NCBI RefSeq assembly: GCF_900101685.1
Contig: NZ_FMZZ01000001.1
Location: 558,001 to 622,000, forward strand
Origin: Actinokineospora iranica
GTDB lineage: Bacteria; Actinomycetota; Actinomycetes; Mycobacteriales; Pseudonocardiaceae
Direction: 5' to 3'
Length of the DNA stretch: 64,000 nucleotides
How positions within the stretch are numbered: position 1 is the first letter of the stretch; each line of letters begins with the position of its first letter. Both the position numbers and the translations under genes were made by a program. A model generated the notes under the pieces. It was not told where the DNA came from and searched no databases. It saw only the letters and a program-made list of their open reading frames with translations. Shown in pieces: positions 17,413-27,012 of this stretch.

Positions 17413-18639
17413 GTGATCGATGACAAAGGGGCACTCACGATCGGCGGCCGGGTGGTCTACCAGTGGCTGTTCGCCGAGCGGCGCCGGATGGCGCGCAGGC
17501 TGGTGGAGCGGTTCAGCCGGGAAATCGGCGCCTACCAACGGCTTTCGAGCGCGGAGCTGTTCGAGACCATCACCGCGGTCACCGAGGAGAACCTGCGGAT
17601 ATTCGCCGAATCCGTGCGGGACAGGGCCTCTCCGTCGCCCGCGGAGCTGTCCGGGCCCATCACCGAGTCCGCCGCCCGGCGCGCGGGAGAGGGCGTGGCG
17701 CTGGACGGTGTCATGGGCGCGTACAGCATGGGGATGCTCGAAGCGTGGCGCGCGGTGGTGGCGGGCGCGCGGCCGGACGACCTCGACCACGTGCTGGCGT
17801 TCACCGAACTCGTGCTGGGCTACGTGCACGGCGCGAGCACCGCCGCCGCGGCCGCCTACCTCGAAGAGCGCCGCCGGATGGACAGCGGCGAACAGCAGCG
17901 CAGGCACACCTTGATGTCCGCGCTGGTGCGCGGCGACCCCCTGGAGGAGCCCGCGCGCCGCGCCGGTTTCCGGCTCGCGCCGCGCTACCTGGTGCTGCGC
18001 TTGGCTTTCGCCGCGCACGATGACGAGACGGAGCCCGGCGTGGACGCCACGATGGCCGCGCAGCGCAAGGTCTACCGGGCGGACCAGGAGCTGGCGGACG
18101 CGGTCGGAGAGCCGGTGCTCGCACTCCTCGACGCGACCGGCGGGACCGCGCTGCTCGCGGGCGACGACTGGCCCGCGGCCGCCCGGATCGTCGCCCGGCT
18201 CAGCCGCGCCATCGGCGTCGAGGTGACCGCGGCCGGGGTCCTCGCCGAACCCGCGGGCGTCGCCGAAGCCGTCCGCCAAGGCGGCGAGATCCTGGAACTG
18301 GCGAGCGTGTTCGGCCGGGGCCCCGGTTTCTACCGGATGGCGGACGTTCTCCTGGAGTACCAGTTGACCAGGCCGACCGCGGCGAGCGGCGCGCTGCGCG
18401 CCCTGCTCGCGCCACTGGACGAACACCCGGATCTGCTGGTGACCCTGGAGACATACCTGCGGCTCGGGCTCAATCGGCGGCAGACGGCCCTCCGGCTCCA
18501 CGTGCACCCGAACACCGTCGACTACCGGGTGCGCAAGGCCACCGCGCTGACCGCCCTGGACCCGGCGGATCCCGCGCACCTGCAGCGCATCGGCGCCGCT
18601 CTCGTCATCCGCCGGATGGCAGCGGAATCAGACGAATAG
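17413..18639 (+). CDS. PucR/CdaR-type helix-turn-helix regulator
   Basis: A 408-aa regulator with a C-terminal HTH_30 DNA-binding domain, seen in L-R-L-G-L-N-R-R-Q-T-A-L-R-L and H-P-N-T-V-D-Y-R-V-R-K near residues 350-385. The central region is GGDEF-like, and the N-terminal part (A-A-R-R-A-G-E-G-V-A-L-D near residue 95) is the sensory region typical of the actinobacterial branch. It starts with GTG at 17413. It faces away from the secreted esterase gene, the obvious candidate target. The effector is unknown. Confidence 0.88.
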   Translation: MIDDKGALTIGGRVVYQWLFAERRRMARRLVERFSREIGAYQRLSSAELFETITAVTEENLRIFAESVRDRASPSPAELSGPITESAARRAGEGVALDGVMGAYSMGMLEAWRAVVAGARPDDLDHVLAFTELVLGYVHGASTAAAAAYLEERRRMDSGEQQRRHTLMSALVRGDPLEEPARRAGFRLAPRYLVLRLAFAAHDDETEPGVDATMAAQRKVYRADQELADAVGEPVLALLDATGGTALLAGDDWPAAARIVARLSRAIGVEVTAAGVLAEPAGVAEAVRQGGEILELASVFGRGPGFYRMADVLLEYQLTRPTAASGALRALLAPLDEHPDLLVTLETYLRLGLNRRQTALRLHVHPNTVDYRVRKATALTALDPADPAHLQRIGAALVIRRMAAESDE

Positions 18640-18673
18640 CCCCACGCGGATGTGTTCAGCCTGGGACATGGGT

Positions 18674-18710
18674 CTGCCCGCCCGCGAGGCTGGGAATCGC
18701 GGGCGGGCAG
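18674..18710. terminator. Bidirectional terminator between PucR and LAxTG protein genes
   Basis: CTGCCCGCCCGCGA (18674-18687) and TCGCGGGCGGGCAG (18697-18710) form a perfect 14-bp stem with a 9-nt loop between two convergent genes, so it can serve both. Confidence 0.85.
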
Positions 18711-18718
18711 AGGGTGGC

Positions 18719-21214
18719 TCAGTCCTGCTTGGCTCGGCGTTGCCTGCTCACGAAGGCGAGTGCCGCGCCCGCGGTGAGGACCAGGACACCGAGGAGGGTC
18801 ACCCACGGCAGGCCGGAAACACCGGTGGTGGCCAGCGAACCCGGGGGTTTGGCCGCCGGGGCCGGGGTGGTCGGGACGGCGGTCGTCGGCGGTGTCGTCG
18901 TCGGTGGCACGGAGGTCGTGGGCGGCGGCGTGGTGGTCGGCGGCGCTGGGATGTGCACACCCGCGTCGATCGTGTGGTCGACTTCTCCGGGGTTGGCCGG
19001 GGCCGTGACGGGTGCTTGCCCGTCGCACAGTTCACCGGTGGTCGGGGGGACCACATTCGAGTCGTGCACCCGGTCGCCGCCGGTCAGCGAGAGCGTGAAC
19101 CGGAGATCGGAAGCGGGCGGCTGGCCCGCGACCTTGCTGGTGTCCGCGGTGCAGACGTTGAACCGCAACGTGTATTTCGCGCCGGGCGTGAGTTCGTACG
19201 CCGCGCCGACACCGCCGAAGTAGTACTCGCCCGCCGCGTCGGTCTTGGTCGTGGCGACCTGCTTCCCGGTGGAGTCCAACAGGGAGATCGTCGCCCCGGG
19301 CAGCCGCACGTCGGCCGGGTCCTGGACGCCGTTGCGGTCGCCGTCGAACCACACCAGGTTGCCGATCTGGATGGGCGCGTTCGCCGCCTGGTACGCGATC
19401 GCGCCGAGCCCACCGGCCTTGCCGAAGCCGTTCTGGTTCGGGCCGACGAACTCGTAGGCGTTGGCCGACGGGTTGTTGCCCGGCCCCTCACCGGTGGCGA
19501 CGTGGTAGAAGCCCGCCCCACCGGCCGCGACGTGGATGGTCGGGTCCATCTGCGTGCTGACGACCCACTGCTGCTGCGGAATGTAGGCGACCGACCCCTG
19601 CGCGGCTTCCTGGTGCGCGGCGAGCCCGGCGGGGCCCTGCTGGGAGAAGTAGTCGCCCGGGAAGTACTCGACCACGCCGCTGTTTTGCCTGCCGTCGTTG
19701 AGTTCGTCGTGGTCGGGGCAGTTTCCGGTGCCCTCCCAGGAGTATCCGCCCGCGGGATTGACGCAGGCCATGGTGATGTCTCCACCGGAGAAGCCGTTCT
19801 CGGTGGAGTTGTCACCCGCCCGCGGGTCCAGCCCGCCCCAGCCCACTACGTCCATCAGCCGGTCGCGGAAGCCGAGGATCATCGACCCGTCCCGGGTGAA
19901 GGCCAGGCTGGCCACCTGCGGCTGCGGATCGATCACCGCGCCGCCGCCCGTGTCGTGTTTGTCCCAGGTCGCCAGGTCGGTGTTCCACGGGTTCCAGTGG
20001 TGGGTCTGGTCGCTGGTGCGGCCCGCGAGGACTTCGCCGCGCAGATTGGTCAGCGTCTGGGTCAGCACTGTGGTGAACTGCGTGCCGTCGTAGGTGTAGA
20101 CGACGGCTTTCAGGTCCGCGCGGTTCTGCGTGCTTTCCGCGCTGCACACGCCACCGACGTACAGGGCGCCGTCGTGCGCGGTGACCGAGAACGGCCGCCA
20201 GTCGGTGGGCGCGGCGCAGCCCGGGTCCGGGACCGGCACCGTGGCGGCGGGCTCCGACGCGGTGGCGCCGGTGGCGTCGAAGCTGACCAGGGTTCGGGTC
20301 AGCAGGTTCAGCGCGTACAGCGTGGCGCCGTCCTCCGACAGGGCCAGGCCGCCGATGCTTTCCTTGCCGGGCGCGCTGGTGAACCCGGCGTCTTTGATCA
20401 TGTTGGTGGTGTCGTGGGCCGTGACCGCCGCGCCCGGCACCTTCGCGAACAGGGTGGGCGCGCCGCCGCCGTCGACCGGCACGGTGTAGATCGCGTCCCC
20501 GCCCTCCGGGCCGTACAACGCGTGCCGCCGGGCGAACGCGCTCTGGAACAGCCTGCGCTGGTCCTTGTCATAGGCCAGCCCGAACGTCGTGCCCACCTGC
20601 GCCTGGGTGGCGAGCGTGGTCGGGCAGGCGACATCGTTGGGACACGTGCCGCGGGTGTTCACGCCGAACGCCACCAGAGCCCGGGTGTCCGTCCCGCCCG
20701 CGCCGTTCTGGACCGGCACGAAGTATCGGGAATCCGGCAGCGCGTAGTGGGCGGGGTTCCAGACCCCGGTGATCACCGAGTCGTCCTTGCCCGCCGACAC
20801 GTCCACGAAGGTGGTGAAGCTGTCGAAGTGGTTGGCCGCCGTCGAAGCGGGCGCCGCTCGCAGATAATCGCGGTAGGGCGCTGGGACAGTGACATCGACG
20901 CGGTAGTGACCGCCGGTCAGCTCGGTGGACGGCGGCACCACGACTTTTCCGGTGGCATCCGTGGTTCCGGTGACCTGTCTGCCTTCCGGATCGGAGACAT
21001 CGACGCGCATTCCCTGCTGCGGCACGTCCATCGTCGTGTTGATCACGCCGGTGCCGAAGAAGTCCCGCAGCACCTGGACCGTCAGCGTGCCGTCGGCCTC
21101 CGCCGCCGCGGCCGTCCCCGCGGTCGCCCCGCTCATGCCGCTGCCCGCCAGCAACAGACCGGCCAAACCCACCCAAGCCAGTCGACCCATCCGCGTCCGG
21201 GTTGTCCGGCTCAT
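18719..21214 (-). CDS. LAxTG-anchored surface protein with SdrD-like B domain
   Basis: An 831-aa cell-wall protein. It starts with a signal peptide, then an Ig-like region. A long region resembles a seven-bladed propeller, with repeated G-G-L-A-L-S-E-D-G and V-A-S-L-A-F-T-R-D-G strands. Near residues 645-750 is an SdrD B-like domain (I-G-N-L-V-W-F-D-G-D-R-N-G-V-Q-D). A Pro/Thr-rich stalk leads to the sorting signal L-A-T-T-G, a membrane helix and R-R-A-K-Q-D. LAxTG is the class E sortase motif of actinomycetes. The ATG at 21214 has AAGGGGA upstream. Ligand and role are unknown; no sortase gene is in the window. Confidence 0.88.
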   Translation of the reverse strand: MSRTTRTRMGRLAWVGLAGLLLAGSGMSGATAGTAAAAEADGTLTVQVLRDFFGTGVINTTMDVPQQGMRVDVSDPEGRQVTGTTDATGKVVVPPSTELTGGHYRVDVTVPAPYRDYLRAAPASTAANHFDSFTTFVDVSAGKDDSVITGVWNPAHYALPDSRYFVPVQNGAGGTDTRALVAFGVNTRGTCPNDVACPTTLATQAQVGTTFGLAYDKDQRRLFQSAFARRHALYGPEGGDAIYTVPVDGGGAPTLFAKVPGAAVTAHDTTNMIKDAGFTSAPGKESIGGLALSEDGATLYALNLLTRTLVSFDATGATASEPAATVPVPDPGCAAPTDWRPFSVTAHDGALYVGGVCSAESTQNRADLKAVVYTYDGTQFTTVLTQTLTNLRGEVLAGRTSDQTHHWNPWNTDLATWDKHDTGGGAVIDPQPQVASLAFTRDGSMILGFRDRLMDVVGWGGLDPRAGDNSTENGFSGGDITMACVNPAGGYSWEGTGNCPDHDELNDGRQNSGVVEYFPGDYFSQQGPAGLAAHQEAAQGSVAYIPQQQWVVSTQMDPTIHVAAGGAGFYHVATGEGPGNNPSANAYEFVGPNQNGFGKAGGLGAIAYQAANAPIQIGNLVWFDGDRNGVQDPADVRLPGATISLLDSTGKQVATTKTDAAGEYYFGGVGAAYELTPGAKYTLRFNVCTADTSKVAGQPPASDLRFTLSLTGGDRVHDSNVVPPTTGELCDGQAPVTAPANPGEVDHTIDAGVHIPAPPTTTPPPTTSVPPTTTPPTTAVPTTPAPAAKPPGSLATTGVSGLPWVTLLGVLVLTAGAALAFVSRQRRAKQD

Positions 21215-21311
21215 CGCAGTCCCCTTGTGAAAGTCGTGGTGAACCGTCACAGACAACCAGAATGGCGTCGCCGGTTGGGCCGGAAGGCCGGGTGAATCAT
21301 GGGGTGAATCC

Positions 21312-22112
21312 GTGCCCCTGTTAGCGTTCCGCCGCGTGCGGAGAACGCAAGCGCGGCAACGCCTTCCACGATGGTCGCGGCCGCGATGGGCGACGGTCGT
21401 CATCGGCATGGTCGCCGCCGCGGCGGTCGCGGTGACCGCGCTCCTGGTCATCGATCCCTTTGCCGGGCCCACGGGTCCGCGCGCGCTGACCTCGGACGAG
21501 GTGAACCGGCTGGCGATCGCGCGGTTCCGCAACCACGAGGCGGGCGGCCGCGCGGTGACGATCACCGTGCCGACCACCTCTGGCGGACTGGTCATCACCG
21601 GGTCCGTCGACTACCGGGCCAAACTCGGCTACGCGCTGGTGCGCGGCACTGGGCGCGACACGTCCAGCGACGGGCTGATCCAGTGGAACACCACCACCGT
21701 GTTCGTCCATCCGATGGCGGACGCCCCAGCGGAACTGCCCGCGACACCGCCCGAATCCGACTGGCATCGCCGTCCGCTGCGCACCACCGGCAGTTCGCTG
21801 GACAGTTCCCTGCTCATCGCGCTCAGTCTCGGCAGCGACCGCCCGGACAACGCCGAACTCCTGCCGCAGAACGGCGCCGCCTGGATCGGCCAGGACGAGG
21901 TGCGCGGCCGCCAAGTGGACGTCATGGCCGGGCCGGGCGCCAGCGCCAGGCCCGACACGGCGGGAAACGTCCGCTACTGGGTCGACTCGGACGGCGCCAT
22001 GCACCGGGTTCAGGCCGACGTGGCCTCCGAGCCGGAACCGGTGGTCATCGATTTCGACACCCACGACTACGTTCCGGTCCAGCAGGCGCCCGGGGTCACC
22101 CCGACGCGGTAG
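21312..22112 (+). CDS. Single-pass membrane protein of unknown function
   Basis: This 266-aa protein has a basic N-terminus, one membrane helix (about residues 28-47, V-V-I-G-M-V-A-A-A-A-V-A-V) and an extracytoplasmic part. That part contains I-T-V-P-T-T-S-G-G-L-V-I-T-G-S-V-D-Y, a beta-rich pattern faintly like LppX/LprG-type lipoproteins, but no lipobox. I do not recognise a function. It overlaps the convergent beta-helix gene by 17 nt. Confidence 0.7.
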   Translation: MPLLAFRRVRRTQARQRLPRWSRPRWATVVIGMVAAAAVAVTALLVIDPFAGPTGPRALTSDEVNRLAIARFRNHEAGGRAVTITVPTTSGGLVITGSVDYRAKLGYALVRGTGRDTSSDGLIQWNTTTVFVHPMADAPAELPATPPESDWHRRPLRTTGSSLDSSLLIALSLGSDRPDNAELLPQNGAAWIGQDEVRGRQVDVMAGPGASARPDTAGNVRYWVDSDGAMHRVQADVASEPEPVVIDFDTHDYVPVQQAPGVTPTR

Positions 22113-23427
22113 CCCGCACCAGCGCGCCACCGGCCAGCAGCGACGCCGACGGCAGCGGGATCTTCGCGGGGTCCGGCAGGGCGGGAACGGCCGGAACAGC
22201 GGTGGCGCCGGTGGTGGTATTCGGGAATCCGGGCTGTGCGGCGGGCGCGGCGACTTCGGTGAACGGGATGCCGCGCGGCGGCTTCGGGCTCGCCCACGTG
22301 CCCGATGGCGACTGGTCGGCGGCCGGGCAGGCCGCGGTCGTCGCGAGTTGGGCGGGCGCCGTCGTCGCGAGATCGTTGCCGCGCAGGCAGTTTCCCCTTC
22401 CCTGGGTGGCGGTGGGGAACGTCCAGCCGACGTCGACGCCGTTGGCGGTGAAGGTGTTGTCCACGATCTGGTTGCCGTTCGGCGGGATGTCGGCGGTCGC
22501 GGTGACCACCAGACCGGCGTTGGCGTTGCCGTCGATCCGGTTGCGGACGACCTGGTTGTCGCTGCCGCCGTCGATGCCGACGCCGATCCCCCACCCGCCG
22601 TCGGCCTGTTCCGGGGTCGATGCCTGCTGGTTGGCCGCGATCAGGTTGCCGACGACGTGGGAGCCTTGCTGCGGAAGCAGTTTCTCCTGGTGGTCGGAGT
22701 TGGTGGTGAGCCCGACCCGGTTGCCGACGAAGCGGTTGCCGACCACGTACATGTCCCCGCTGGCGTTGGTGCCCTCGTAGCCGACCGCGTTGAGTTCGGC
22801 GATGTTGTCCCGAACCACGATGCGACACGGCTTGCACTGCCCGACATAGATTCCCGAGTCGGCCGAACCGGACGCGTACGAGTGCTCGATGACACCGTCC
22901 TGGGCGGAGAACGCGTAGATGCCATACAGCCCGTTGCGGGTCGCCGTCACATGCGAGACCAGGAACGACCGCAGGAAGGTGACCGGCTCGTCGCCGGTGT
23001 CGTAGCCGCCTTGCCCCGGGGTTCCGGTCGCCGCCTTCGCCGAACCGGTCACCAGAACGCCGTTCTGCGTGTTGTTCCGCACGGTCAGGTTCTCCACGGC
23101 CACCCCGGGCGCGGTGACGACGACGCCGTTGGGCTGCCGCAGCCGCCCGTCGATGACGACCGTCTCCCGGGACTCGCCGCGCAGGGTGATCTGAGCCTTG
23201 TCGACCTTGACCGACTCGTGGTACTCGCCCGGCGCGACCAGGACGAGGTCGCCGGGCTGGGCGAGGGACACCGCGGCGGAGATCGTCGGGGCGTCGGCGG
23301 GCACCCGGATCGTCACGTTCGCGCCCGCCGGTCGAGTGCCGTTGCCCGATCCGGCGTCGTCCGCGCCGCAACCGGCCACTACCAACGCCTGCAAGGCCAC
23401 GATCATGGCAAGACCGAAACGACGCAT
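22096..23427 (-). CDS. Right-handed beta-helix (pectate-lyase-fold) lipoprotein
   Basis: A 443-aa protein with a lipoprotein signal (lipobox V-A-G-C, Cys near 20). It opens with V-P-A-D-A-P-T-I-S-A-A-V, and repeated NosD/pectin-lyase-type turns follow, such as V-E-N-L-T-V-R-N-N, G-V-I-E-H-S-Y-A-S-G and N-Q-I-V-D-N-T-F. The proline-rich tail ends near a weak hydrophobic stretch. Such proteins bind or process polysaccharides or act as surface scaffolds; the active-site residues of known lyases are not evident. It is divergent from the DyP peroxidase gene by 63 bp. Confidence 0.82.
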   Translation of the reverse strand: MRRFGLAMIVALQALVVAGCGADDAGSGNGTRPAGANVTIRVPADAPTISAAVSLAQPGDLVLVAPGEYHESVKVDKAQITLRGESRETVVIDGRLRQPNGVVVTAPGVAVENLTVRNNTQNGVLVTGSAKAATGTPGQGGYDTGDEPVTFLRSFLVSHVTATRNGLYGIYAFSAQDGVIEHSYASGSADSGIYVGQCKPCRIVVRDNIAELNAVGYEGTNASGDMYVVGNRFVGNRVGLTTNSDHQEKLLPQQGSHVVGNLIAANQQASTPEQADGGWGIGVGIDGGSDNQVVRNRIDGNANAGLVVTATADIPPNGNQIVDNTFTANGVDVGWTFPTATQGRGNCLRGNDLATTAPAQLATTAACPAADQSPSGTWASPKPPRGIPFTEVAAPAAQPGFPNTTTGATAVPAVPALPDPAKIPLPSASLLAGGALVRATASG

Positions 23428-23490
23428 GGGCCCAGTCTGGCATGGCCGCCGGATTCGCCTGCGGCAGACCGAATCTGGCACTCTCCACCC

Positions 23491-24639
23491 GTGCGCCGAG
23501 CCGAAGACCACCCGTCCCGCCGCGCGTTTCTCGGTGCGGGCGCCGCCGTGCTGGCCGCGGGCCTCACCGCCGGGTGCGAACCGGGTTCCGCCCAGCCGGG
23601 GGGCGAAGCCCCCGCGACCATCGCGCCGGTGCCGCCGACCGGGCCGCATCAGGCGGGAATCATTCTCCCCCAGGAAGCCCAGCCCAACCTGCTGGCCGTG
23701 GTGGCGGACCTCGCCGACGGCGTGGCTGTCGGCCCGCTGTTGGCCGAACTCGGCGCGGCCATCCGCACGCTCACCGCCGGGACCGACGCCCGGCTGCTGG
23801 GCTTGCCGCCAGCTGATCTCACCGTGACGATCGGGATCGGTCCCCGACTGGTGCGCATGGCGGACCCTTCCCTGCCCGGCGCAACGGATCTCCCGGAGTT
23901 CTCCCGCGAGCGGATCGCTCCGCACGCCCGCGGCGGCGACCTGCTGGTGCAGGTCTGCGCCTGCGACCCGGTCGTCCTCCCGATCGCCGCCGCCGCGCTG
24001 CTCGGCCAGGCAGGCGACCGGGCACGCGAACGCTGGCGGCAGTCCGCGCGCCGCGGCTCGACCGTTCCGGTGGACCAGGGCATCACCGCGCCGCGGAACG
24101 TGTTCGGCTTCATCGACGGCATCGTGGGCCCGCACACAACCGAGCAGCGGCAACGAGACCTGTGGCTGGCCGGGCCCGCCCCGGTCGCGGGCGGCGCCAT
24201 CGCCGTGCTCCGCCGCATGGAACTCGACCTGCCGCGGTTCGCCGCTTTGCCGGTAGCCGCCCAGGAAGCGGTTTTCGGCCGACGCCGGGACACCGGCGCT
24301 CCCCTCTCCGGCGGCGCCATCGCCGCCGATCCCGACCTCGGCGCCAAGACGCCGGACGGGCGCTACCTCATCCCGGCGGACGCCCACCTCCGCCGGGCGC
24401 ATCCCACCACGGTCGGCGTCGGCCTCATGCTGCGCCGCTCCTACAGCATCGACGAACCCGCGCCCGGCCTGCTCTTCATCAGCTTCCAGAACGACATCCG
24501 GACGTTCACCAGCACCCTCACCCGCATGGACAACGGCGACGCGCTGCTGCCGTTCACCACCACCACCGCCAGCGCCAGTTTCCTGATACTCCCGGGGTTC
24601 GACGACCAGCGCCCCCTCGGCGCCACACTTTTCCGTTAG
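23491..24639 (+). CDS. Tat-exported DyP-type heme peroxidase
   Basis: This 382-aa protein has a twin-arginine signal (S-R-R-A-F-L-G-A-G) and a Cys that could be lipidated (T-A-G-C). The dye-decolourising peroxidase fold follows: F-G-F-I-D-G (the family GxxDG motif with the catalytic Asp), a late A-H-L-R-R-A-H-P supplying the proximal His, and R-R-S-Y-S near the distal Arg. It is close to EfeB in layout, but efeU and efeO are not adjacent. It would oxidise phenolic compounds or dyes with H2O2 outside the cell. The start is a GTG at 23491. It overlaps the convergent LuxR gene by 4 nt. Confidence 0.9.
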   Translation: MRRAEDHPSRRAFLGAGAAVLAAGLTAGCEPGSAQPGGEAPATIAPVPPTGPHQAGIILPQEAQPNLLAVVADLADGVAVGPLLAELGAAIRTLTAGTDARLLGLPPADLTVTIGIGPRLVRMADPSLPGATDLPEFSRERIAPHARGGDLLVQVCACDPVVLPIAAAALLGQAGDRARERWRQSARRGSTVPVDQGITAPRNVFGFIDGIVGPHTTEQRQRDLWLAGPAPVAGGAIAVLRRMELDLPRFAALPVAAQEAVFGRRRDTGAPLSGGAIAADPDLGAKTPDGRYLIPADAHLRRAHPTTVGVGLMLRRSYSIDEPAPGLLFISFQNDIRTFTSTLTRMDNGDALLPFTTTTASASFLILPGFDDQRPLGATLFR

Positions 24640-26243
24640 AGCACGCCAAGTTCGTACGCCCGCATCAGAGCGCCCTCGCGGCTGGACGCGTTGAGCTTGC
24701 GGTAGGCGCTTTTCACCTGTGTGCGCACGGTGTTGACGGACACGACGAGTTTGCGCGCGACCTCCCCGATGGTCAGCCCCGCGTCCAGTTCGGCGAGGAC
24801 CACCTGCTCCCGGTTGGTCAGCTCCACGAGCTCGACGCGGTCGGGGAACACCGGCCGGGCCCGCGCCAGGCGCCGCGCCGCCGCGTCGGTCAGGGGAAGC
24901 TCGCCCAGCCGGATCACCTCGTCGCGGTCGGCGGGCGGCAGCGCGGCGAGCGAGAGCACCTCGTCCGGCGGGCGCACGCGGCGGACCAGCACGAGCGACT
25001 TGCGGGCCTCCGCATCGTCGCCCATCCGCAGCGCGGCGACCGCCTTGAGCAGCAGCATCGGCCGGGCGTCGCGGCGCGATGTGGTCTCGTGCCAGGACGT
25101 GCGCGCCGCCATCGCGCGGACCGCCTCGTATTCGCCGTTGAGCAGGCGGAGCCGGGCGGCGGGCAGGGTGAGCCAGGACCCCTTCGGGTCGGTCTCCTTG
25201 ATCAGCCGCAGCGCCCGGGTGGCCTGGCCGGTGGCGATCAGCAGGTCGACGTGGGCGCGTCGGATCACCCGGAAAGCGGTGCCCTGCCCGACAAGTTCGG
25301 GCGCGTGACTGAGCGGGAGCGTGCCCAACTGGGCCAGCGACAGCGCCGTGTCGCCGAAGCACAGCCCGTGCGCGAACGACAACGCCGCCACGAACGGCCA
25401 GACCTCCAGCTGCCTGGTGCCGTCCCCGGTGGTCGCCAGGCAGTCCGCGAGGCTCGCCTCGTCGTAGCGGTCCAGCGCGTCCCAGCCCCGCGCGATCGTC
25501 CCGCCCACGGTGAGCAGGAACCGGACCCGCTCCGAGGGCGACTCGAAGCCGCGCATCCGGTCCAGCCACTGGCGGGCGAGGTCGCCGTGCCCGAGATGCC
25601 CGAAGATCATGGCGAGGTTCGCGGCGGCGTTGAGGGCGGTGGCCGCTGTTTCCGGCTCGGCCGTCGCGCGCTCGTACGCCTGGCGGTACAGCTCCACCGC
25701 GCCGGGGAAGTCGTCCATCAGCGAACGCGTCAGACCGCGCTGCATGGCAAGCCATCCAGGGCGCGGTTCCGCGTCCGCGCCGGGTAGCGCGCCGAGCCGG
25801 GCCGCGCGGGCCGTCAGGCGCTCGCCCAGTTCCTCGGCCTCGGCGCTCGCCCCGCGCATCCGCAGCCCGATCATCGCCGCGGTGCCGACCGTGACGAGTG
25901 TCGCCGCCGACGTCTCGCCCGCGATGTCCATGGTCGCCGCCAGGCGGGCGCCCAACTCGGTGTAGTGGCGCAGATATGGCCTGAGTTCGCTGACGTGCGG
26001 CTGTTTTATCGCGTGGTAGGCGCCGATCCACGAGAACATCAGGCGCGGGCGGGCGCGCAACTCCTCGTCCGGAACCTGGCTGAGCACGAAAAGCAGCCGA
26101 TTGGCGAGTTCGCCCTCCACCGCGAGGATGTGCTGGTCGCACAGGGCTTCAAGCGCCGTCCAATCACAGTCCTCGGCGATCCTGGCCAGCTTTTCCGACA
26201 AATCACCGACCGACACGCGAGCGGGCTGCGTTCTGTGCGGCAC
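24636..26243 (-). CDS. Large LuxR-family regulator with TPR-like body
   Basis: A 535-aa protein. The N-terminal 440 residues are alpha-helical with tetratricopeptide-like pairs (for example F-P-G-A-V-E-L-Y-R-Q-A-Y). The C-terminal 65 residues are a LuxR/GerE DNA-binding domain: L-T-N-R-E-Q-V-V-L-A-E-L-D, then V-S-V-N-T-V-R-T-Q-V-K-S-A-Y-R-K-L. It resembles the C-terminal half of MalT/LAL regulators but lacks the NTPase domain. Its target is not evident; the adjacent convergent DyP gene and the stress-type surroundings are no firm guide. Confidence 0.87.
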   Translation of the reverse strand: MPHRTQPARVSVGDLSEKLARIAEDCDWTALEALCDQHILAVEGELANRLLFVLSQVPDEELRARPRLMFSWIGAYHAIKQPHVSELRPYLRHYTELGARLAATMDIAGETSAATLVTVGTAAMIGLRMRGASAEAEELGERLTARAARLGALPGADAEPRPGWLAMQRGLTRSLMDDFPGAVELYRQAYERATAEPETAATALNAAANLAMIFGHLGHGDLARQWLDRMRGFESPSERVRFLLTVGGTIARGWDALDRYDEASLADCLATTGDGTRQLEVWPFVAALSFAHGLCFGDTALSLAQLGTLPLSHAPELVGQGTAFRVIRRAHVDLLIATGQATRALRLIKETDPKGSWLTLPAARLRLLNGEYEAVRAMAARTSWHETTSRRDARPMLLLKAVAALRMGDDAEARKSLVLVRRVRPPDEVLSLAALPPADRDEVIRLGELPLTDAAARRLARARPVFPDRVELVELTNREQVVLAELDAGLTIGEVARKLVVSVNTVRTQVKSAYRKLNASSREGALMRAYELGVL

Positions 26244-26592
26244 CGTTTCCGCCCCTCCCCCAGGCCAAACCGATGGATCTCGCCCACCAGGCCTCGGGTG
26301 GGCAGCAGATCACCTTGGCACGCGAACGCAGTAGCCGTCACCGACAACCGGGTGAACTTGACCACCATGGGTCCACGAGAGGAAATCGAGCATCGCTCAC
26401 AATTGGCGTCGCGCCGACACTCGGCAGCGCGGGTCAATTCAGGTGAATCGACTGGCTTATGATTTCCGTGCGGGTGCGCGAGTATTTCGACGTGGGTCGA
26501 GAAACGGGTCCCTCCACCCCCCGATGCCGGAGGGCCCGTCGATCACTCGGCCGTGCCCGCCGTCGAACCAGTCAGATCAGCGAGACCGTGTG
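26244..26592. other. Intergenic region, promoter side of the LuxR gene
   Basis: This 349-bp stretch holds the LuxR promoter region. Open frames here lack codon bias and family signatures. I see no repeat or strong hairpin. Confidence 0.5.
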
Positions 26593-26880
26593 TCAGTCGC
26601 CGCAGGGCGGGCCGAGCACGGACCAGTGCATCCACACCCCCCGCTCGCCGCCCCACAGGTCGCCCCGGTACCAGTCATCGAGCTGGTCGTAGGTGTGGAA
26701 GCCCTGGCCTCGGCCGACGGTGCCGAGGATCACGCCGCCTGGCGTCCGCCGGAAGTTGGCCCGGGCGACGTCGACGAAGCAGTCGTCGGCCATCACCGTG
26801 GTTTCCCGCGCACCGGCGAGGTTGAGCCGCACATACGACCAGGTGCTGCCCTCGGCGATGAACCGGGGGGGCGACAGGCT
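26593..26880 (-). pseudogene. C-terminal remnant of an unidentified protein
   Basis: The minus-strand frame ending at 26593 has clear actinomycete coding character (strong GC3 over about 80 codons). It encodes a compact C-terminus with D-D-C-F-V-D-V-A, G-F-H-T-Y-D-Q-L-D-D-W-Y and a final G-P-P-C-G-D. The two Cys residues suggest an exported protein. Upstream the coding signal fades at a run of seven G (near 26866-26872), where a change of frame would extend it, and no good start follows. It is either a truncated gene or a frameshifted one. I do not recognise the family. Confidence 0.4.
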
Positions 26881-27012
26881 TTCTCGTAGAGGCAGTCGTG
26901 GTGGGTGAGTCGACGCCGGTCAGGGCCTGCGTGTCGCCGTGGTCGGATGCCAGACCCGGGGGCTGTGCTGGTTGACCCTGACCCTGCGTCAGGGGTGGAA
27001 CCTGGGCGGGTG

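Noticed and set aside
18650-21295. An 881-codon plus-strand frame opposite the LAxTG protein
   Set aside because: Antisense shadow; the minus-strand product has signal peptide, B domain and sorting signal.
22096-26142. A single 1348-codon minus-strand frame spanning the beta-helix gene, DyP and LuxR regions
   Set aside because: Only the 22096-23427 part encodes a real protein; the rest is antisense to DyP or out of frame with LuxR.
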